Below are positions 54,686 through 63,117 of a DNA stretch of 64,000 nucleotides, piece after piece. The position numbers were made by a program, and so were the translations under genes. Source of the DNA: Fodinibius sp. Rm-B-1B1-1 (GTDB lineage Bacteria; Bacteroidota; Rhodothermia; Balneolales; Balneolaceae); assembly GCF_038594945.1 (NCBI RefSeq), contig NZ_JBCFYD010000001.1, forward strand, positions 1,178,001 through 1,242,000, in the 5' to 3' direction. The notes under the pieces are model-generated. The model made no database searches. It saw nothing but the letters and a program-made list of their open reading frames with translations, and was not told where the DNA came from. The number at the start of each line of letters is the position of its first letter. Positions within the stretch are counted from its first letter, which is position 1.

Positions 54686-55093
54686 GTGATACAACGGATT
54701 CAATCAGTACTTCTTTTTTTAGCCTTTCTATTGAACGGAAGCGTATTTTTTAACGCTCTCTACAGTCATGCCATGCAAGATCCCCAGCAGTGGTTGGGCC
54801 TGAGCTTTGCCATCATTTTAACAATCGCTTCACTGGGATCGTTAGGCACTATATTTCTCTATAAAAATAGAGAAAACCACGTTAAGTGGGTTTCAATACT
54901 GCTTGCTGTACAGGTGATAGTAATCGGGATAGCTCTTGGAATTTATATCTCTCTTGGCGGTTTTGGAACTTATCTCTGGGATGAAACCATCGGTTTGGGA
55001 TTATTGGCTTTGGCTCTTGTTGCTCAGCTATATGCCCGAAAAAAAATTAAGGATGATATCGAGTTGGTAAAGTCAATGGATCGTATCCGGTAA
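54686..55093 (+). CDS. DUF4293-like small membrane protein
   Basis: 135 aa with four membrane helices (about 5-28, 38-58, 68-92 and 98-118). The start MIQRIQSVLLFLA and the end YARKKIKDDIELVKSMDRIR are the family landmarks, which show that the GTG at 54686 is the true start. Function is unknown; these are conserved Bacteroidota inner-membrane proteins. A TATCTTTG box (54641-54648) matches the -7 consensus exactly and lies 37 bases upstream, but the -33 element is not at normal distance. The EamA gene follows after 32 bases. Confidence 0.8.
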   Translation: MIQRIQSVLLFLAFLLNGSVFFNALYSHAMQDPQQWLGLSFAIILTIASLGSLGTIFLYKNRENHVKWVSILLAVQVIVIGIALGIYISLGGFGTYLWDETIGLGLLALALVAQLYARKKIKDDIELVKSMDRIR

Positions 55094-55125
55094 CTCCTTT
55101 TTAAATTAGAAATATAGCTTCTTTT

Positions 55126-56013
55126 ATGGCTGAAGAATATCCAAAAGTAAAAGTACTGGCAGCACTACTTGCCGGACTAACGGCTTTTGGATTCGCGCCC
55201 ATTTTGGTTCGATATGCCTCCGATACGTCTCCATTGGTATTGGTGGTGTATCGTACGGTATTTGCTGCGCTCATGTTGTTTCCGTTTTGGCTGTGGATGC
55301 GTGACTCAACCGCACGATCGGGCAAGGGAGAAGAACGGCTGTGGATTGCTCTTTCCGGCATTTGCTTGGGGCTTCATTTTACCTTCTGGATTTCGTCGCT
55401 TTATTATACGTCGGTAGCGTCGGCTTCGGTGCTGGTTACTATTCATCCCATCATCATGATCTTGGTAGAGCGGCTGTGGTTTAAGCGCAACTTTGCTACA
55501 ACGACCTGGATTGGCGTGTTTCTGGCATTTGCGGGATCGGTACTGCTTGGAATATCGGACAGTCAGATAGAACAAGATTTTTCTGATCCACTTTTTGGAA
55601 ACTTCCTGGCCCTTACGGCTGCTATTATCTTTGTTGTCTATTTACTTATTGGACAAAAAATCCGCAAAAAACGTGAGTGGATTGATTATGTGTTTCCCGT
55701 TTATTTTTATGCAGCGGTGGCCTGTGTTCTTATCGCCGTAGTGATGGGTAAGAATTTGTTCGATATTTCAACCATTGGTGTTTGGGCGGGAGTCGGTTTG
55801 GCCTTTGGACCACAAATTTTAGGGCATGGGTCTATGAATTACGCAGTCAAATATGTATCGCCTACACTACTTTCTACACTCATTTTAGTCGAACCATTGT
55901 TAGCATCGGTGTTGGCTTTTTTCTTGTTTGCAGAGTTACCCCCAGTTGCTTCGATACTGGCGATGGTGATCATTTTAGCCGGGGTGGGATTGACTTGGAG
56001 AAGATCAGCTTGA
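55126..56013 (+). CDS. DMT superfamily (EamA) transporter
   Basis: 295 aa with two EamA repeats and ten helices. Repeat one has ALTAFGFAPILVRYASDTSPLVLVVYRTVFAALMLFPFW split over helices 1-2; repeat two ends in ILVEPLLASVLAFFLFAELPPVASILAM. It may share a transcript with the DUF4293 gene. Substrate unknown. A small GGTTG-CCC-CAACC hairpin at 56028-56040 follows its stop and may be a weak terminator. Confidence 0.9.
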   Translation: MAEEYPKVKVLAALLAGLTAFGFAPILVRYASDTSPLVLVVYRTVFAALMLFPFWLWMRDSTARSGKGEERLWIALSGICLGLHFTFWISSLYYTSVASASVLVTIHPIIMILVERLWFKRNFATTTWIGVFLAFAGSVLLGISDSQIEQDFSDPLFGNFLALTAAIIFVVYLLIGQKIRKKREWIDYVFPVYFYAAVACVLIAVVMGKNLFDISTIGVWAGVGLAFGPQILGHGSMNYAVKYVSPTLLSTLILVEPLLASVLAFFLFAELPPVASILAMVIILAGVGLTWRRSA

Positions 56014-56114
56014 TGTTTCTGGTTGCCCCAACCTTATCGCATGATTATAGTATTTATCTTTCCTAATCTTATCAGTATACTCATCAAAATTAATTGCAAA
56101 GCTATCATTATATA

Positions 56115-58532
56115 ATGAGGAAGTTTCTTGGTCTACTTGTAGTAATCTTATTATTTATTAGTGCAGAGGTTATTGGCCAAACGGTTAAGGTGGTTTCAGG
56201 AAGTTCTGAACAGCCTATTATAAACGTATATATTTACAATAATGGGCGTAATAAAATGGTTGCTACCAATCATGATGGAGAGGCATCTGTTGAGAAGTTT
56301 TCAGTCAATGATACGCTTAACTTTCAGCACCCCTCGTATCAACCATTGTCCTTGTCACTTGCAGAGGTAGCGCAGAAGAATTTCTTGGTTGCTTTAAAAG
56401 GTAAATCGGTATTGATGGATAATGTATATGTATCAGCAAGTAAAAGGGCCGAGGATCGTTCAAAAATTCCACAACCCATTACCCAGATCACTCAAGAAGA
56501 AATTACGTTAACAAATCCGCAGACATCGGCAGATCTTCTAAAACATTCGGGAGAAGTGTTTGTGCAGAAAAGTCAGATGGGGGGAGGAAGTCCCATGATT
56601 CGCGGATTTGCTGCCAATTCAGTGTTATTGGCTGTAGACGGTGTCAGAATGAATAATGCCATTTTTCGAAGCGGAAATTTACAGAATGTTATTTCCATTG
56701 ATCCCAATGCCATTGAAACGACGGAGGTGCTATTTGGTCCGGGGGCTGTTATTTATGGTAGTGATGCACTGGGCGGGGTGATGGATTTTCAGACTATTTC
56801 GCCGGAGTTATCGTTCGATAGCACTACAGTTACTAATTTTAATGCGTTAACGAGATATGGTTCGGCCAATAATGAGCGCACTATTCACGCCGATGCTTCT
56901 TTTGGGTTTGAAAAGTGGGGCAGTACAACCAGCATTACCTATAGTAATTTTGATGATCTGAGGTCGGGCAGTGACTTTTATGATGAGTTTCCCAATTTCG
57001 GTAAACGAGAGGAGTATGTGGTTCGCCGCGGTGGTTTTGATGCTGTAGTACCCAACAAAGATGTAACTGTGCAACGATTTTCAGGATATGAGCAATTAAA
57101 CCTGATGCAGAAAATCCGCTATAAACCCACTCCGAACTGGGATGTTGAATATGGGTTTCATTTTGGCAGCACTACAGATATTCCACGGTATGATCGGCTG
57201 ATAGAACGCGAAAATGGTGATACGGGGCCGTTAGTAAATGCCGAATGGTATTATGGTCCACAGATTTGGATGAATAGCACGCTGCGTGTCGACTATTTTG
57301 GTTCAACAGACATCTATGATAATATTACGGCTACATTCTCTCATCAATGGTTCCAGGAGAGTCGCAATGATCGAGATTTCCAGGATGACTGGCTCCGAAA
57401 TCGCGAAGAGAATGTAAACGTTTATATTGGTCAGCTCGATTTTGATAAACATATTGACGAGCAGAAAGAGTTGTATTACGGCATTGAGGGGATCTACAAC
57501 CATGTGGGATCAGAAGCAAAGTCTACGAATATTGCTACCGGCCGTCAGGTTCCAGTAGCTACTCGTTATCCTGGTGGTGGAAGTCATTTTACGCAACTGG
57601 CTGCGTACGCGAAATATGAGCAGGAACTTACATCTGATCTTACTGCAGTAATCGGATCGCGGTATAGTCATATTTTGTTGAATGCGCAACTCAGTGATCA
57701 GTTTTACGACTTTGATTTTAGGGAAATTTCATTGAATACCGGAGCCTTGAGTGGAAATGTAGGGTTTACCTATCGACCGGCCGACCAGCTGCAATTTAAC
57801 CTCAATGGATCTACCGGCTTTCGGGCTCCCAATGTAGATGATGTGGCCAAAGTTTTTGACTCTGAGCCCGGAACAGTCATTGTTCCGAACCCTGACCTAA
57901 ATTCGGAATATACCTATAACGTAGACCTGGCGGTCATCAAGGGGTTCGGAGATGCAGCAAAATTTGAAGTCAATGGTTTTTATACCTGGTTAAGAGACGC
58001 TATGGTGCGGCGCGATTTCGGGGATTCCTTTGGTCAGGATTCAATTGTATATGATGGTACAATGAGTAATGTAGAAGCGGTTGTAAATGCAGGAAAGGCA
58101 TATATCTATGGCGTCAAAGCAAAGTTTTCAACACAAATAGGGAAGGGGCTTTCATTCAGTGCTCAGGGTACATATACCGAGGGCAGAGATAAGTCGAATG
58201 ATAAGCCGTTGCGACATGTAGCACCATTTTTTGGAACGACTTCTCTAACGTATGAACATAATCCGATAATGGTAGAGGTATTTTCTGAGTTTAATGCTGA
58301 AAAGCCTATTTCAGATTTTTCTCCGTCAGAACGGAGTAAAACGCATTTGTATACTTCAGAAGGTACGCTCGGATGGGCAACCTTAAATATCAGGACTTCT
58401 TATCAGATTACAGAGGAGACGAAGATAAATATTGGGATCGAAAATATTTTTGATAAGCACTATCGACCGTATTCATCAGGTATTAGTGCACCAGGTAGAA
58501 ATATTCGGGTAGCGTTACGTGCCCAAATATAG
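56115..58532 (+). CDS. TonB-dependent receptor, haem/hemoglobin-receptor-like
   Basis: 805 aa from ATG 56115 (the frame to 56094 adds nothing credible). Signal peptide about 1-22 (ending SAEVIGQT). Residues about 23-100 look like a carboxypeptidase-regulatory-like beta domain common in Bacteroidota receptors. The plug (about 115-225) contains SPMIRGFAANSVLLAVDGVRMNNAIFRSG and NVISIDPNAIETTEVLFGPGAVIYGSDALGGVMDFQT, the pattern of the hemoglobin/transferrin/lactoferrin receptor group. The rest is a 22-strand barrel, with the family's FRAPNVDDVAKVFD region and an end IRVALRAQI. It would import an iron or haem source, but the ligand is inferred only. No TonB, Fur or haem gene is next to it. Confidence 0.9.
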   Translation: MRKFLGLLVVILLFISAEVIGQTVKVVSGSSEQPIINVYIYNNGRNKMVATNHDGEASVEKFSVNDTLNFQHPSYQPLSLSLAEVAQKNFLVALKGKSVLMDNVYVSASKRAEDRSKIPQPITQITQEEITLTNPQTSADLLKHSGEVFVQKSQMGGGSPMIRGFAANSVLLAVDGVRMNNAIFRSGNLQNVISIDPNAIETTEVLFGPGAVIYGSDALGGVMDFQTISPELSFDSTTVTNFNALTRYGSANNERTIHADASFGFEKWGSTTSITYSNFDDLRSGSDFYDEFPNFGKREEYVVRRGGFDAVVPNKDVTVQRFSGYEQLNLMQKIRYKPTPNWDVEYGFHFGSTTDIPRYDRLIERENGDTGPLVNAEWYYGPQIWMNSTLRVDYFGSTDIYDNITATFSHQWFQESRNDRDFQDDWLRNREENVNVYIGQLDFDKHIDEQKELYYGIEGIYNHVGSEAKSTNIATGRQVPVATRYPGGGSHFTQLAAYAKYEQELTSDLTAVIGSRYSHILLNAQLSDQFYDFDFREISLNTGALSGNVGFTYRPADQLQFNLNGSTGFRAPNVDDVAKVFDSEPGTVIVPNPDLNSEYTYNVDLAVIKGFGDAAKFEVNGFYTWLRDAMVRRDFGDSFGQDSIVYDGTMSNVEAVVNAGKAYIYGVKAKFSTQIGKGLSFSAQGTYTEGRDKSNDKPLRHVAPFFGTTSLTYEHNPIMVEVFSEFNAEKPISDFSPSERSKTHLYTSEGTLGWATLNIRTSYQITEETKINIGIENIFDKHYRPYSSGISAPGRNIRVALRAQI

Positions 58533-58723
58533 TAAACGTTTTTGCATCTAAGGCTGTTTGATGGAAGGTATGTTGGTTTATTAAAGATTGGTTAATGAAT
58601 ATTAGAAAATCTTTGAAATGACCGAATTCCCATGAAATTTGGGTATTTTAGAGTAAATAATAATTACGTTGGTAAAGTAGTTTGCATATTCGATTCATCT
58701 GGCGTTAACCAATTGATGTATTT

Positions 58724-60253
58724 ATGCAAGGCAAAACACAAATTTCATCAAACATCCGTAACACGGTCGTTGGAGCTTTTTCTGTGCTCCTGCTGAGTAC
58801 AAGTTGTATTAATACAAATGATGTAGATCAGTATATTGATACAAATTCGGGAAAGGGGCTAAATGTAACGGTAACAGAACCGATAGATCGGGACTATCCC
58901 CAGATTAAGCAGGAGGGAACTCTGCGTATGATCACCCGGTATAGTTCGAATACCTACTTTTTGCACCAAGGGTTGGAATGGGGATTTGAATATGAACTTG
59001 TACGAAAGTTTGCTAAAGAGCACGACTTGGCTTTGGAAGTAGTGGTCGTGGGGCCAAATGAAAATCCCTATGATTTGTTAAATAGTGGCAAAGGGGATCT
59101 TATTGCGGCAAACTATGCTGCGACACAAGAACGAAAGCAGTATGTCAATTTTACCCGTCCTTATAATTTGGTAGACCAGGTGTTGGTGTTTTCGGAAGGG
59201 CTTGGGAACCCTCCTCAAACTATTGATGAGGTAGTAGAGCGAAAAATACCGATCACCGTTCGTCGAAATAGTTCCTATTTTTACCGGCTGCAAAATTTGC
59301 GAGATCAGGGTATTTCGTTGGAAACGAACGAAGTGGCCAATACAAAGGATACTGAATCACTTTTGTTTGATGTATCTAAGAATGAGTATTTAGCTACAGT
59401 GGCAGATGATAATATTTTTAATGCCTCTAATAAGTATATGCAAGGGCTTGTTAAAGGACCAACTATTGCTCAGAGTGATACTATTGCGTGGGCTATTCGT
59501 AACAATGCTTCAGATTTGGAAACAGAATTAAATCGCTTTTTATATAAGCATTTTCGGTTTGGGAATGCTGGGGAAGAGCCCAAACGCTCTACCTTTTTAA
59601 ACGTGTTGCGTAAACGCTATTTCGAATCGGGACAGCAAATTGCCGAGTATTATAACCCGGATGCCTCCAGTCGGGGCTCAGGAGTTATTTCTCCGTATGA
59701 TGATCTCATTAAAGAGGTCGCCGACTCGGTAGGGGTTGATTGGTTGTTAGTAGCGTCTATAGCAGCGCAGGAAACTAAATTTAATCCCAATTCCAAAAGT
59801 TGGGCTGGTGCTGTAGGGTTAATGCAGGTGATGCCTCGATTTTCGGAGGTTAGTAATGAAGAAGAACTTTTCGATGTGCGTACAAATATCAAAGAGGGGG
59901 TGCGCATTATAAAAGACCATCTCGAGCATTATGCTTATATGGACAGTACCAATAAATGGGCTTTTGCCTTAGCGGCATATAATGCTGGTCCAGGACATAT
60001 TGCGGATGCTCGTCGACTGGCTATTGATCACAATAAAGATCCCAACGAGTGGGAAAATGTTGAAGATGCCCTGCTTAAACTTATGCAGCGAAAGTATTAC
60101 AAAGATGCTCGTTATGGATTCTGTAGGGGAATTGAAACAGTTCGTTATGTTAAAGAGATAACGAATAGGTATAAAACTTATGAAAGTGTACTGACGATGG
60201 CCGAGCGCAATAATTCGGGAACAGGGCCGGGAGTTATGGGACTCTTTAATTAA
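58724..60253 (+). CDS. MltF-like lytic murein transglycosylase lipoprotein
   Basis: 509 aa. A lipoprotein signal (VLLLSTSC, Cys28) anchors it in the outer membrane. Residues about 60-290 form a SBP_bac_3-type periplasmic-binding domain (RMITRYSSNTYFLHQGLEWGFEYELV). Residues about 320-470 form the SLT lysozyme-like domain with catalytic Glu350 (IAAQETKFNPNSKSWAGAVGLMQVMP) and LAAYNAGPGHIADARRLA. This is the domain order of MltF, which cuts peptidoglycan to form 1,6-anhydromuramic ends. It overlaps the stop of the convergent SpoIIE gene by 8 bases: both stops lie in TTAATTAA. Confidence 0.92.
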   Translation: MQGKTQISSNIRNTVVGAFSVLLLSTSCINTNDVDQYIDTNSGKGLNVTVTEPIDRDYPQIKQEGTLRMITRYSSNTYFLHQGLEWGFEYELVRKFAKEHDLALEVVVVGPNENPYDLLNSGKGDLIAANYAATQERKQYVNFTRPYNLVDQVLVFSEGLGNPPQTIDEVVERKIPITVRRNSSYFYRLQNLRDQGISLETNEVANTKDTESLLFDVSKNEYLATVADDNIFNASNKYMQGLVKGPTIAQSDTIAWAIRNNASDLETELNRFLYKHFRFGNAGEEPKRSTFLNVLRKRYFESGQQIAEYYNPDASSRGSGVISPYDDLIKEVADSVGVDWLLVASIAAQETKFNPNSKSWAGAVGLMQVMPRFSEVSNEEELFDVRTNIKEGVRIIKDHLEHYAYMDSTNKWAFALAAYNAGPGHIADARRLAIDHNKDPNEWENVEDALLKLMQRKYYKDARYGFCRGIETVRYVKEITNRYKTYESVLTMAERNNSGTGPGVMGLFN

Positions 60254-61979
60254 CTTTGATGACGATGATGGTCACATCATCTGCTTGTATATCCTTTGAA
60301 TAGGATCGAATATCCTTAATTATTGCTTCTTGAATTTGTTTTGATGGTTTTTCCCGGTGTTGTTTAATGCATTCAAATAACCGCTCTTCGCCATATTCTT
60401 CTGTTTCGCTCTCATTTTTGGCTTCCGTAACTCCATCCGTGTAAAGCACTAAGATATCATTGCTTTTGAGCGATAATACTTGCTCTTCGTAGGGCGTCAT
60501 CGTTGTCATAGCTCCTAAAATAAGCCCGCCTTCAGTGAGTTCTTTAACTTCTTCCGAATCCGACCGAAGCAGAATAGGAGGGTTGTGTCCGGCATTTACA
60601 AAACGAAATTCATTTGTTTTCGGATGAAAGATGCCCCAGAAGAATGTTATAAATTTGTCGCTTGGTGTATTTTGATAAATGATATCGTTGATACGTCCAG
60701 TAGCATCTGCAAGGGGAATATCGACAGGCAATAGAACATGTAACATCGCCTGAAGGTTTGCCATGAGAAGTGCGGCTGGCATGCCCTTTCCAGTGACATC
60801 TCCGATAGCAAATAGAAGACGGTTTTCGGGCGCTTCTAAAATATCGAAATAGTCACCTCCTACTTGGTACGATGAAATATTTGTGGCTGAAATATCAAGA
60901 TTATCACACGTGGGAATAGGATCTGGCAACAAGCCCTTTTGAATACTTTTGGCGATATTGAGTTCTTCTTCCATCCGTTCTTTTTCAATCCGCTCTTCCA
61001 ACAGATATGTTTTTTGGATTGAGAGGACGGCAAGGTTTCCAAGCGATTGTAAAAAGTTATAGTCAGAGCTGCTGTATTCCTCCTCGTTAGCCCGTTTACC
61101 TACCCCTACGATGGCTACGCGTTCACTTTGAAATTGAAGGCCGATAACGGCTTTTATGTCATTGTTAGCTAAAAAGGGAATATCATTTTTTAGTTGTTCA
61201 TCTACCTCAACAAGATCGTCATCCAGTGAAAAAAGTTGTTCTAATTCGTTATCAGAAAGATTTCCACTGATGCCACTGGTGGTCATCATTTTGCGTTTGC
61301 CATCAACTTCGAGAACAAAAAAGAACTTGCGGATTAGCATTTGTCCGAGCATCGCAAATTTGAATATGCGAATAATTTCGCTACGATCAACAAGAATATT
61401 AAAATCTTTGCTTAGGTCGAACAGGGTATTTAATTCATATACCTTACGATCGAGCATTCGGTTAATGCGTCGCAGCTCGGTAAACATCCTTGAGTTGGCA
61501 ATAGCAACGGATGATATAATGCTCAGGCTTTCAACAAAGTCAACTTCGCGCTGTTGGAGCGGGTTTTTATTGCCCTTTGATCCCAGGCATAAGAAACCAA
61601 TGTGATCGTTACTGGTTTGGAGATTAAAAAAGGTGCAATGCTTATCATCTTCAATAAGGTCGGGCATTTCAAAATCATCTACACCACATTGAATAACCGA
61701 CTGTTTTTTAACCTTTTCATCCCAATCAAATGAGATGGTTTCTCCTTCTGGTGGACATTGGCGTCCTTTCGATTTTGTAATGATATAATTGTCACTGCCC
61801 GGGTGATAGAGCAGAATCATCCCTCGGCTTACCATCAACTTGCCCATGGTGATGAGTAGGAGGTTGTTGAGTACAAAATCCATATCTTGAGACTCAATGA
61901 GCAGGCGGGAGGTCTCAAGCAGTGTTTTTAATTCAAAACGGGAATGCTCCTCGTCGTGTTTATTAGAAGAACTGTTCAA
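60246..61979 (-). CDS. SpoIIE/RsbU-type PP2C phosphatase with GAF domains
   Basis: 577 aa, soluble. Two GAF-like domains (about 20-165 and 182-325) sense signals. A short helix (EERIEKERMEEELNIAKSIQKGLLP, about 328-352) leads to the PP2C-SpoIIE domain (about 360-577) with metal motifs GGDYFD (374-379), GDVTGKG (393-399) and VLYTDGVTEA. Such phosphatases dephosphorylate the anti-anti-sigma STAS protein. It follows the RsbW-like gene by 4 bases; the module STAS-kinase-phosphatase is complete. The input is unknown. The end overlaps the MltF stop. Confidence 0.93.
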   Translation of the reverse strand: MNSSSNKHDEEHSRFELKTLLETSRLLIESQDMDFVLNNLLLITMGKLMVSRGMILLYHPGSDNYIITKSKGRQCPPEGETISFDWDEKVKKQSVIQCGVDDFEMPDLIEDDKHCTFFNLQTSNDHIGFLCLGSKGNKNPLQQREVDFVESLSIISSVAIANSRMFTELRRINRMLDRKVYELNTLFDLSKDFNILVDRSEIIRIFKFAMLGQMLIRKFFFVLEVDGKRKMMTTSGISGNLSDNELEQLFSLDDDLVEVDEQLKNDIPFLANNDIKAVIGLQFQSERVAIVGVGKRANEEEYSSSDYNFLQSLGNLAVLSIQKTYLLEERIEKERMEEELNIAKSIQKGLLPDPIPTCDNLDISATNISSYQVGGDYFDILEAPENRLLFAIGDVTGKGMPAALLMANLQAMLHVLLPVDIPLADATGRINDIIYQNTPSDKFITFFWGIFHPKTNEFRFVNAGHNPPILLRSDSEEVKELTEGGLILGAMTTMTPYEEQVLSLKSNDILVLYTDGVTEAKNESETEEYGEERLFECIKQHREKPSKQIQEAIIKDIRSYSKDIQADDVTIIVIKVN

Positions 61980-61983
61980 AGTA

Positions 61984-62406
61984 TTACTTGTTTTTGGTCA
62001 TCCGAATTTCGTTGACGGCCCCCTGTTTATTGTATTCTACATCGTCCATAAGTTTTCTAATTAGGTAAACACCGACCCCGCCCCGTTTTTTTTCTTTAAT
62101 TTTTTGACGAACATCGGGTTTGGAGTAGTCGCTTGGGTCAAAAGCATCGCCAGTGTCAAGCAGAGAAACCCAAAACTTGTTACTGTTATAACCTAATTCG
62201 ATATCCACCGTTTTTTTATCATCGTGTTTATAGGCATGTTTGATAATATTAGTATAGGCTTCATCTACAGCAAGACGAATATCTGCTACCTGTTGTTTGC
62301 CAAAACCAAACTCTTTGGCATACTTTGCCACAAAATCACGTACTTCTGCCAGGTGCTCGGTAGAAGCTTGTACAGAAATACTATATGTAGTGGTTGATTT
62401 TGCCAA
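61984..62406 (-). CDS. RsbW-like serine kinase/anti-sigma factor
   Basis: 140 aa, GHKL ATPase fold. The N-box is IRLAVDEAYTNIIKHAY (Glu49, Asn53), then SLLDTGDAFDP and the G2-like GGVGVYLIRKLMD. Proteins of this size bind either a sigma factor or a phosphorylatable STAS antagonist and phosphorylate the latter on Ser. It lies 11 bases after the STAS gene and 4 bases before the phosphatase gene, one operon. No SigB-like sigma gene is adjacent, so the final output is not shown. Similar modules in other lineages control non-sigma targets. Confidence 0.9.
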   Translation of the reverse strand: MAKSTTTYSISVQASTEHLAEVRDFVAKYAKEFGFGKQQVADIRLAVDEAYTNIIKHAYKHDDKKTVDIELGYNSNKFWVSLLDTGDAFDPSDYSKPDVRQKIKEKKRGGVGVYLIRKLMDDVEYNKQGAVNEIRMTKNK

Positions 62407-62417
62407 GGTTCTTGAGA

Positions 62418-62774
62418 TTAAGCTTCGTCGTTTTCGAACTGTTCGATAGCTTTTTTCTCGTTGTCTAAAATGTCGTACAGCGAGGGAAAGCCAAGAAGAT
62501 CGAACACGTTGTAAACCTTTGGGTTCATATTCGTCAATTTGATATCGCCGCCAAGTGATCGTACATCCTCAATGTATGCCATAAACACTCCCAGGCCGGC
62601 ACTTGCAATGTAATCCAACTCCTCGCAGTTTACGATGATGTGATGTTTATCTTGGTCAATTAGCTTTTTCAGCGAGTCTTCTAACTGTGATGCGGTGTGG
62701 GCATCCAGTTCACCAAAAAGTTCCAAAACATCATACGTCTGAACTTCTTTGTGATTGATTTTAAAGTTTTTCAT
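62418..62774 (-). CDS. STAS domain anti-anti-sigma factor (RsbV/SpoIIAA type)
   Basis: 118 aa single-domain protein. The phosphorylation site is Ser58 in LDYIASAGLGVFM, the STAS hallmark. The N-terminal strand LELFGELDAHTASQLEDSLKKL is also typical. Unphosphorylated STAS binds the RsbW-like kinase and frees its partner; the kinase inactivates STAS by phosphorylating Ser58, and the SpoIIE phosphatase reverses this. It is first in the operon. The acidic end (KKAIEQFENDEA) is unusual but probably minor. Confidence 0.93.
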   Translation of the reverse strand: MKNFKINHKEVQTYDVLELFGELDAHTASQLEDSLKKLIDQDKHHIIVNCEELDYIASAGLGVFMAYIEDVRSLGGDIKLTNMNPKVYNVFDLLGFPSLYDILDNEKKAIEQFENDEA

Positions 62775-63117
62775 TGCTGCGGATTTGTTATTAGAAAACT
62801 ATTCCCGAATGGAATGAACGCCTAAACATAAAAAAATTTACGAACATGGTACGCAAAAATGAGTAAAGGATTAAATTTATTCGGGATGCCCAATGCCGGT
62901 GTATGATAATAGTATTAATACAATGAGGATACGAGGGGAGGGAAAAAAAGATTCAAATAAATAAGGCCTCACGAGTATCAGTCGTGAGGCCCTGACTATT
63001 CATCAAGAGAGACGCTACTTGAGCGCATTTCAATATACGTTAATTTCGGGTTTTTCTACAAATTTTTTGCTTTTCTGTAATAATCCTGGGGGTTATAATA
63101 GGTCTTTTATAGTGTTA
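62775..63117. other. 343-base intergenic region
   Basis: Upstream of the STAS operon (minus strand) and downstream of the partial hydrolase gene. It contains one strong hairpin (62965-62991), listed separately, and an otherwise AT-rich sequence with a purine-rich stretch near 62930-62950. I see no convincing reading frame, tRNA or direct repeat. The STAS operon promoter should lie in the part nearest 62774. Confidence 0.5.
62965..62991 (-). terminator. Rho-independent terminator of the hydrolase gene
   Basis: GGCCTCACGA and TCGTGAGGCC form a perfect 10-base stem with a 7-base loop. On the minus strand it is followed by TTATTTATTTG. It lies 127 bases beyond the hydrolase stop. Confidence 0.85.

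Noticed and set aside
58587-58713. ATTGGTTAA/TTAACCAAT inverted pair in the MltF leader
   Set aside because: The arms are 109 bases apart and AT-rich; chance is a sufficient explanation.
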